A stretch of DNA of 22,787 nucleotides from an uncultured Bacteroidota bacterium. GTDB taxonomy: Bacteria > Bacteroidota > Bacteroidia > Chitinophagales > Saprospiraceae. Position numbers and translations under genes: made by a program. The notes under the pieces are model-generated. The model was not told the origin of the DNA and searched no databases. It saw nothing but the letters and a program-made list of their open reading frames with translations. The stretch is from assembly GCA_937952445.1 (NCBI GenBank), contig CALGAA010000076.1, positions 1-22,787 on the forward strand, given 5' to 3'. This document shows positions 1 through 5,980 of this stretch, piece by piece (the first letter of the stretch is position 1; every line of letters starts with the position of its first letter).

Positions 1-30
1 GCGGACCAGGCCAGTAGATTAAATCCAATT

Positions 31-1053
31 TTATTCATAATCACTCGGTTTTTTTCCCTTTACATAGCTGTCAAATCCGAACGGGGTTGGGTCGTATTCT
101 CCGACCGGGTTGACCTTCATATCCGGAGTGATCTGATCTTCCATCCCCATCGTCCAATATACGGCATTTATGATTAATCGGCGGAAGTCAGCACTCACCA
201 AATCCGTGGCAGCTCCCATGGTTGTCGTAAATACCCGACCCTCAGGGCTATTGGAATCGTACCTATAGGATTTCGTCCATGCCACGGGGACGATGGATTT
301 TCTCCAGTTGATTTCCGACTCAGGAGTCATACCCGCTGTCGACCCACCCCAGATCATTACCTGGGCGCCAGCTGGTATTTCGGTAATTCCATATACGTCG
401 GTCGGACCCCATATATCCTCCACGCCGGATATGATGGGGTGCTTTTCGCGTTCTGCCAGCCCATCTATCAATCCACGGGTTCCTTCCTGACCATGAATTC
501 CATGGTGATTAATCCAGGTTTCGCCGAGAATTTTTTTGCCAAATCCACCTTCCCATCCCGGAACAGAACTGTTGTAACTATACTTGGCATAAGGGTGATT
601 CCTATCGCTATAGTTGAAGGCATGGGTGGCCGTGCGCAGACCGATGACGGGTTTTCCTGATTTGAGGTATTCATCGACATATCGCATTTGTTCCACCGGC
701 AATCCCCGGAAACGAGTAGCTATGATCATCAGATCGGCCGTTTCCAGGGATTCAATTCCGGGGATATTTTGCTGGTGATTTGGATTGATCAAACCTGTTT
801 CAGGATCGATGGAAAAAAGCACGGTAGTGCGGAATCCATGGTGTGTGCTCAGTACTTTGGCCAACATAGGCAGCCCCTCTTCAGATCGGTATTCTTCGTC
901 CCCACTGATCAACACGACGTGCTTCGTCTGCGTCCCGCTGCGGGCGGGCTCATGCGTGATCCAAAGCCGATTGCTCTGACAATTGGCCAACATAGAAATG
1001 CTGAGGATCACGGCGAGAATCAACACGCCATCCTTAAGGAAAGATAATTTCAT
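31..1053 (-). CDS. ThuA-like domain lipoprotein
   Basis: This 340-residue exported protein belongs to the ThuA-like family, which has a flavodoxin/class I glutamine amidotransferase-like fold. Visible hallmarks are the opening strand followed by GDEEYRSEEGLP, then YLKSGKPVIGLRTATHAF near the middle, then GGSTAGMTPESEINWRKSIVPVAW and GRVFTTTMGAATD. The start at 1053 is preferred over an in-frame start at 1167 because it gives a short basic n-region, a hydrophobic segment and a cysteine at residue 25 (MLANC), as in a lipoprotein signal; Asn before the Cys is unusual. The longer form would also overlap the preceding MFS gene. It follows that gene by 19 bases on the same strand, so they are probably co-transcribed. 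ThuA was named for trehalose utilisation, but the chemistry of most members is unsettled. The place where amidotransferases carry their nucleophilic Cys reads GLRTATHAF, so glutaminase activity is unlikely. Family assignment is firm; function is open. Confidence 0.88.
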   Translation of the reverse strand: MKLSFLKDGVLILAVILSISMLANCQSNRLWITHEPARSGTQTKHVVLISGDEEYRSEEGLPMLAKVLSTHHGFRTTVLFSIDPETGLINPNHQQNIPGIESLETADLMIIATRFRGLPVEQMRYVDEYLKSGKPVIGLRTATHAFNYSDRNHPYAKYSYNSSVPGWEGGFGKKILGETWINHHGIHGQEGTRGLIDGLAEREKHPIISGVEDIWGPTDVYGITEIPAGAQVMIWGGSTAGMTPESEINWRKSIVPVAWTKSYRYDSNSPEGRVFTTTMGAATDLVSADFRRLIINAVYWTMGMEDQITPDMKVNPVGEYDPTPFGFDSYVKGKKPSDYE

Positions 1054-1072
1054 AATCGAGTTCAATAAAAAC

Positions 1073-2326
1073 CTACGCAATGGACGTCTCCTGTTCCTGG
1101 ACGAGTTCATCAACCGTTTTGATGTCCGTTCGTTTTTGCCAGAAGTAGAAAATGGTAAATAATACAATCAATATTCCTGGAAAAATCAACATATTGGTCA
1201 GCGTAGCCTGCCCAGCTGCCAGTTCAAGCGCACTACCTTCCAGACCCTGTGCGGATGCAGATTCTCGTGCACTGTCGATCCATCCTCCGATCACGGGCTG
1301 GAAGATCGCTGAGGAAAACATCCCCATACCACCTACCAGGGAAAGACCCAATGCACCTGTCAACGGCGCTCGTTTGGCGGCAGCTCCCAGCATGGTCGGC
1401 CAGAAATAACAAACCCCAATCGCAAATAAGATAGCAGCTACATATGCCATTGGTCCTGTGACGATGCTAAATAGATAGATACCGATGAAGGTCACGATCG
1501 CTCCTCCCAGCAAAACCCCGGTTTGTCCCAGCGCAGCCACCACCGGTCCGGCGAAATACCGACCGACGGCCATCAATCCTGTCACCAGGGCTAAAATAAG
1601 CATTGGACTTGCACCACTTTCAGCCAAAGTTACGCTGACCCATTGCTGAGGACCAAATTCTGAAATCGCTGTGAGCGCCATAGTGAAGAACAAAAACAAG
1701 AAAACCGGATTGCCCAGTGCTTTGGCATTGGTAGCCAGAGATTGCATTTCCTCGAGCTTTGGTTTTGGAAAGGTCTGACCTAAGAACAATACGAAATATA
1801 TGATCGTAGGAATCATCATAAACCATATTTGGGCTTGCCAGCTCATCCCCATATTTGTCATGACATAAGAAATCAGACTTCCCAAAACGATTCCGCCGGG
1901 GAACCACATATGGAACCGGTTGAGCATTTTGTCGACCTTGATCCCTTCGTAAGTATCTGCAATCATTGGGTTACAAGCGGCCTCCGTACAACCGTTACCA
2001 AATCCAATTACTAATGTGGACATCAATAAAATTCCGTAACTACCCGCATAAATCGTCGTGATGATTCCCACTACGTGGCAGATAAAGGCGATCTGCATGA
2101 TTCGCTTTGGTCCAATGTAGTTGTAAAAGATACCCCCAAGAATCATTGAAATTGGAAATCCGAAAAACCACATGGAATTGATAAAGCCCAACTGCTCTGC
2201 CGTTAATCCGAATTCTTCGCCGAGTTGGGGAAGAATCCCGGCTCGTATGGAAAACGTAAAGGCTGTCGTAATCAGGGCAAAACAGCTCCCATAAAACAGT
2301 CTGTTCTTGTTTAGTTGCTCATTCAT
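1073..2326 (-). CDS. MFS transporter, sugar-permease-like
   Basis: This 417-residue integral membrane protein has about twelve hydrophobic segments in two halves, with a hydrophilic loop near residues 190-205 (FPKPKLEEMQ), the usual Major Facilitator Superfamily layout. The loop between segments 2 and 3 carries GGIFYNYIGPKRIM, a form of the MFS signature G-x3-D-x2-G-x-[RK] with Asn where Asp is typical. An N-terminal region rich in Gly and Asn (GFGNGCTEAACNPMIAD) resembles the sugar/proton symporter branch of the superfamily. The inner membrane is the expected location. The gene is first in a two-gene minus-strand unit with the ThuA-like lipoprotein 19 bases downstream, so it may import the product of that lipoprotein's pathway. 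The start ATG at 2326 gives a short cytoplasmic N-terminus (MNEQLNKNRLF) before the first membrane segment. The substrate cannot be read from the sequence. Confidence 0.9.
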   Translation of the reverse strand: MNEQLNKNRLFYGSCFALITTAFTFSIRAGILPQLGEEFGLTAEQLGFINSMWFFGFPISMILGGIFYNYIGPKRIMQIAFICHVVGIITTIYAGSYGILLMSTLVIGFGNGCTEAACNPMIADTYEGIKVDKMLNRFHMWFPGGIVLGSLISYVMTNMGMSWQAQIWFMMIPTIIYFVLFLGQTFPKPKLEEMQSLATNAKALGNPVFLFLFFTMALTAISEFGPQQWVSVTLAESGASPMLILALVTGLMAVGRYFAGPVVAALGQTGVLLGGAIVTFIGIYLFSIVTGPMAYVAAILFAIGVCYFWPTMLGAAAKRAPLTGALGLSLVGGMGMFSSAIFQPVIGGWIDSARESASAQGLEGSALELAAGQATLTNMLIFPGILIVLFTIFYFWQKRTDIKTVDELVQEQETSIA

Positions 2327-2789
2327 TGAAGTCGAGTTTAGGTTGTTTAAAGATTTAAATTTATTTTTCTACCATTGTATCATTCCCGGGGTGCATATTC
2401 CGATCAATTTAATAAGAAGGGGTTCTATATGCGAATTTTACACTTCCCTATGGAGTTCCTTAAAAATTTTCAAAATAGGAATTTTCGTAGATATTTCAAG
2501 GAAAAGGTTGGAAAAATTCCATAATGCCCGTGGTTTTCATATTATACTGTATCTTTTTGGATGAACTCTGCACTGGTCCTCCTGAATTTGTCCGGCTTCT
2601 TTTAACCAGAGTAAAGGAAATGGGAGTCGAATGCGGGTGTAGAAGATTTTTGCTCCCTTAAGACCTCCACCAAATTATCATTTTAAAAACTTTTATCTTG
2701 CCTATGCTTACCTAAGCTGAGGTATGCACTATTCACCCCGGGCAAAAACCATCAGATTGACAATGAGGAAAGGGCAGATATAATCTTCT
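2327..2789. other. AT-rich gap between two minus-strand genes
   Basis: This 463-base stretch separates the NHL protein stop from the MFS start and should hold the promoter of the MFS/ThuA unit. I found no clean Bacteroidetes -7 box (TAnnTTTG) on the minus strand. It contains an 8-base inverted repeat (2478-2485 GGAATTTT and 2513-2520 AAAATTCC) and an imperfect 24-base palindrome at 2705-2728. An 85-codon plus-strand reading frame covers part of it but begins inside the MFS gene and has no protein-like features, so I do not count it as a gene. Confidence 0.6.
2705..2728. repeat. imperfect 24-base palindrome
   Basis: Ten of the twelve base pairs match across a two-fold axis: core TACCT-A-AGCT-G-AGGTA with flanking TGC and GCA. 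It lies 62 bases past the NHL gene stop and about 380 bases before the MFS start. It has no loop and no following T-run, so a protein-binding site is more likely than a terminator. Function is inferred only from symmetry. Confidence 0.4.
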
Positions 2790-3851
2790 CTAAACCCGTT
2801 CAAGCTTAATCGGGTACGTCCTTCCCGATGCCCATTGTGGGATATATATGTTCTCGTCGTTGTCCACACAAACATCGTGCGGATGCCGGAACCCTGAAAA
2901 GGAATTGTCCTTCCGTTGCTCCATCAATTTTCCATTCTTATATATCGGTTCGGTCCCTCCTGGTGTGGATACGACCTGGTCATTTTCGTCTAGAATGGTG
3001 ATGTATCCTGAATCCGGGTATTGTTGACTCGTACTGCGGTATACAGCGGCGAATGTATGCGATCCGTAAATAACTGGGCGACAGATGAAAGATCCCGGTA
3101 CTTCGATCGTTTTTTGATATTGTCCATCGAGGGAAAACCGTTTGAGCTGCATATGGGTACGGTTGGTGATGATCAGGCCCGGGTTGGATTGCCGGTGATC
3201 GATCACAATTCCATGGCAGCACCGGAAAGTATCTTCGGTATCTCCTGTTCCTCCAAAATGCGATATGTATTCCCCTTTAGCATTGTATTTTGAAATGTAA
3301 TTTAAACCGTATCCATCTGCGATATAGATATCTCCATTGAGAGGATTAACCGCTGTTTCCGTCGGCTTAAACTGTCCCGGATATTGGTACACCCCACTTT
3401 CCCCGGGGTAGTCTATTTTGAGAATTTCCCTCCCTTTTAAATCGGTTTTTATCACCTGATTACGGTCGGTGTCGGTAATAAATAAAAATTGTTCCCCACC
3501 CTCATCCGACAAGGTAAGTCCGTGAGCTCCCGGATAGCTGGTGCCCCATACCTCCAGCAATTTTCCGGATTTATCGTATATCAAAACATTGTTTTTGGTT
3601 TCATTGGTAAGCAGGATCAATCTTCCTGCAGCATCTTCCACCATTTCGTGGCAGTCGTTAACCGGGTTGCGACCGGCATCCAGCACGCCCCATCCTTCTA
3701 CCACCCGATACCGGTGGTCGTTGTGTCCAATGATTTGATTTTTCATATTTGCTTGATTTATAAATAGGGTTGGTAGTGTTGCCACAGTAAGACATGCAGT
3801 CCCACTTCGTTTGATAAAATTTCGCCTGTTCATTGCAGTGCTTTTGGCCAT
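2790..3851 (-). CDS. exported NHL/6-bladed beta-propeller protein
   Basis: The protein has 353 residues. Residues 8-33 form a twin-arginine-type signal (NRRNFIKRSG, then the hydrophobic stretch TACLTVATLPTLF), suggesting folded export through the Tat system. The remainder is a beta-propeller of NHL type: repeated blocks such as HGLTLSDEGGEQFLFITD, TAVNPLNGDIYIADGYG, HGIVIDHRQSNPGLIITN and HDVCVDNDENIYIPQWASG, each a loop plus an Asp/Asn-rich strand. The family includes peptidyl-alpha-hydroxyglycine lyases and many proteins of unknown role; no catalytic assignment is safe here. The start at 3851 was chosen as the first ATG; an ATG at residue 7 would keep the Tat motif too. The gene is divergent from nadE across about 240 bases and has no close co-directional neighbour. 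It is one of three propeller proteins in the window, which may reflect a shared theme in sugar oxidation or ligand binding, but that is inference. Confidence 0.87.
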   Translation of the reverse strand: MAKSTAMNRRNFIKRSGTACLTVATLPTLFINQANMKNQIIGHNDHRYRVVEGWGVLDAGRNPVNDCHEMVEDAAGRLILLTNETKNNVLIYDKSGKLLEVWGTSYPGAHGLTLSDEGGEQFLFITDTDRNQVIKTDLKGREILKIDYPGESGVYQYPGQFKPTETAVNPLNGDIYIADGYGLNYISKYNAKGEYISHFGGTGDTEDTFRCCHGIVIDHRQSNPGLIITNRTHMQLKRFSLDGQYQKTIEVPGSFICRPVIYGSHTFAAVYRSTSQQYPDSGYITILDENDQVVSTPGGTEPIYKNGKLMEQRKDNSFSGFRHPHDVCVDNDENIYIPQWASGRTYPIKLERV

Positions 3852-4089
3852 TTTGAAGATTCAAGTTAAAAATTTCTTTTGATTATTAATGTTATTTTCT
3901 GAATTGCAATGACCATGATGAAATCTCCGGGCAATTAATTCACAATCCTCATAATACCTTAGTACCAGAGTACGACTTTGCACTCTGAAATTATTTTATC
4001 GTATTTTTCACCTTTGATTTCGATTCGGAATTGGTATTCCATCGGTTCATCTGGTGGAATATCACTGTCCAAAATTAAAATTCAGCAGA
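3852..4089. promoter_or_regulatory. divergent intergenic region, NHL gene and nadE
   Basis: The 238 bases between divergent starts must carry promoters in both directions, yet no strict TAnnTTTG match was found. A short inverted repeat, CAGAGT (3966-3971) and ACTCTG (3982-3987) separated by 10 bases, lies about 100 bases before nadE and could be a hairpin or operator. Confidence 0.35.
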
Positions 4090-5727
4090 TTGAAAATATC
4101 TATCGCACAGCTCAATTATCACATCGGAAATTTTGACGGAAACATCCGGCAAATGGTGGAGGCTATCGAACAAGCCCGTCAGGATGGGGCCGATTTGATT
4201 TGTTTTAGCGAACTCGCCACGACGGGGTATCCGCCCCGGGATTTTTTGGATTTTGAAGATTTTATCGAGTTGTCCTACGAGGCGGTTGATCAGCTCAAGC
4301 CGCATTCCGATGACCTGGCAATCGTAGTGGGTAGCCCCCGGTTCAACCCGGTAGCAGAGGGCAAAGATTTGTACAATTCTGCGCTGGTTATCCATCAGGG
4401 CGAAATCGTATTTACCCAGCACAAGACCCTGTTACCGACCTACGATATTTTTGATGAATACCGGTATTTCGAACCCGCCAACCGATGGAGCGTATTTGAA
4501 TATAAAGGAAAAAAAATAGCAATTACGATTTGCGAAGACATTTGGAACGTAGGCAATGCAAACCCTATGTACACGATTTGTCCGCTGGACGAAATGATGG
4601 CCGACGAGCCGGATTTTATCATCAATATTTCAGCCTCACCTTTTGATTATACCTCTGCCCGGCGCCGGATAGAGGTGGTTCGGGCCAATGTAAGCCGATA
4701 CAAAATCCCACTTTTCTATGTGAATCACTGTGGAGCCCAAACAGAAATTTTATTTGACGGAGGTTCCCTGGTCATGAACCAGGATGGAGTTATGGTGGAT
4801 GAATTTTCCTATTTTACCCCTGCTTTGAGAACATATGATCTCGATGAAGTGCGGAAAAACGCAGAAAATCGAGAGCAATCGAAAGAAAAAATGGAATTGA
4901 TCCGAAGAGGCTTGGTCATGGGGATCCGGGACTATTTCCGCAAGCTCGGATTTACACGGGCGATTCTCGGATTGTCGGGGGGGCTCGATTCGGCACTTAC
5001 CTGTGTACTGGCCGTAGAGGCCCTTGGAGCGGAAAACGTCCGGGTTTTGTTGATGCCGGGCCCATATTCGACTGACCATTCCATCTCGGATGCGCGGGAA
5101 TTAGCTGAAAATCTGAGTATTCAATACGAAGTTGTGCCGATCACGAAGGCCTACGAAGCTGTGGTCGAAAACCTAAACCCCGTTTTTGCAAATCAGCAAT
5201 TTGGCTTGACAGAGGAAAACATTCAGGCCCGGCTACGCGGTTTGTTTTTGATGGCAGTATCCAACAAATCGGGGGAAATTTTACTCAATACTTCCAATAA
5301 GAGTGAAGCAGCAGTGGGGTACGGTACGCTATACGGAGACATGGCAGGAGGAATCTCCGTTATCGGCGATTTGTACAAGACGGAGGTGTTTGAACTGGCC
5401 CGTCATCTGAATCGCCACGAGGTTATTATTCCGCTCAATACGATCATTAAGCCTCCTTCAGCGGAGCTGCGGCCCGATCAGAAGGACAGCGATTCGCTGC
5501 CGGAATACGCTATACTGGACGTTATCCTGTATCAGTACATCGAGCGGTCACAGAGTCCTGAGGATATTATTGCCCTCGGTTACGATCCGGTATTGGTTCG
5601 GAGAATCTGCCGCCTGGTTAATATCAATGAGTTCAAACGATATCAGGCCGCGCCTGTCCTGCGGGTCAGCCGGAAAGCTTTTGGCATGGGTAGGCGTATG
5701 CCCATCGTCGGAAAATATTTGTCATAA
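4090..5727 (+). CDS. nadE: glutamine-dependent NAD+ synthetase
   Basis: NadE makes NAD+ from deamido-NAD+, ATP and glutamine, the last step of NAD biosynthesis, in the cytoplasm. The 545-residue protein has both expected parts. The N-terminal nitrilase-type glutaminase domain carries the catalytic triad Glu41 (CFSELATTGYP), Lys112 (HKTLLPTYDIFDEYRYF) and Cys148 (ITICEDIW). The C-terminal synthetase domain carries the PP-loop SGGLDSA at 297-303 and the block NTSNKSEAAVGYGTLYGDMAGG. Length is normal for the two-domain form. No ATG precedes the first conserved strand. The in-frame TTG at 4090 gives MKISIAQLNYHIGNFDGN, which matches where family members begin; a GTG at 4054 would add 12 residues. 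The gene stands alone, and the next gene's promoter begins within its last codons. Identity is firm; the start is probable. Confidence 0.95.
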   Translation: MKISIAQLNYHIGNFDGNIRQMVEAIEQARQDGADLICFSELATTGYPPRDFLDFEDFIELSYEAVDQLKPHSDDLAIVVGSPRFNPVAEGKDLYNSALVIHQGEIVFTQHKTLLPTYDIFDEYRYFEPANRWSVFEYKGKKIAITICEDIWNVGNANPMYTICPLDEMMADEPDFIINISASPFDYTSARRRIEVVRANVSRYKIPLFYVNHCGAQTEILFDGGSLVMNQDGVMVDEFSYFTPALRTYDLDEVRKNAENREQSKEKMELIRRGLVMGIRDYFRKLGFTRAILGLSGGLDSALTCVLAVEALGAENVRVLLMPGPYSTDHSISDARELAENLSIQYEVVPITKAYEAVVENLNPVFANQQFGLTEENIQARLRGLFLMAVSNKSGEILLNTSNKSEAAVGYGTLYGDMAGGISVIGDLYKTEVFELARHLNRHEVIIPLNTIIKPPSAELRPDQKDSDSLPEYAILDVILYQYIERSQSPEDIIALGYDPVLVRRICRLVNINEFKRYQAAPVLRVSRKAFGMGRRMPIVGKYLS

Positions 5728-5749
5728 TTCCCCGAAACAATTACATTTG
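5718..5749 (+). promoter_or_regulatory. Bacteroidetes-type promoter
   Basis: TTTG at 5718-5721 and TACATTTG at 5742-5749 are separated by 20 bases, matching the published Bacteroidetes pattern (-33 TTTG, -7 TAnnTTTG). The -33 element sits in the last codons of nadE. Transcription should begin near 5754, leaving a leader of about 225 bases before the cytochrome lipoprotein start at 5981. Confidence 0.6.
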
Positions 5750-5847
5750 ACCAGCGCGATCGATTTTAAGATCCTAATCCGGTGTTTTCCATGACTTAGT
5801 AAGAATTGTCTAATGCATAATGGCGCCCTCGGAAGTCTATGCGTGGT

Positions 5848-5874
5848 GAAGGCTGCCTTCCTACTTCAGGAAGG
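5848..5874 (+). promoter_or_regulatory. leader with two mutually exclusive hairpins
   Basis: Segment CCTTC(CT) at 5856-5862 can pair downstream with AGGAAGG at 5868-5874 (7 base pairs, 5-base loop) or upstream with GAAGG at 5848-5852 (5 base pairs, 3-base loop), but not both. The site is inside the predicted leader of the cytochrome lipoprotein gene. No U-run follows, so classical attenuation is not supported; it could affect RNA stability or translation. Confidence 0.35.
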
Positions 5875-5980
5875 TTAAGTTGGCTTGAAAAAAGGGGGCA
5901 ATATGCTTTCGAAAATTAGAATTTATCGCACAATTAAAACCTCAACTGCTTATTCGTTACCTCATCAAAATATAACCAAT

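Noticed and set aside
2307..2564. An 85-codon plus-strand reading frame in the gap before the MFS gene
   Set aside because: It begins inside the MFS gene on the other strand, has no recognisable motif, and its composition mirrors AT-rich noncoding DNA.
3966..3987. CAGAGT/ACTCTG inverted repeat as a nadE riboswitch or terminator
   Set aside because: Six base pairs with a 10-base loop are within chance expectation, and no larger fold is seen.
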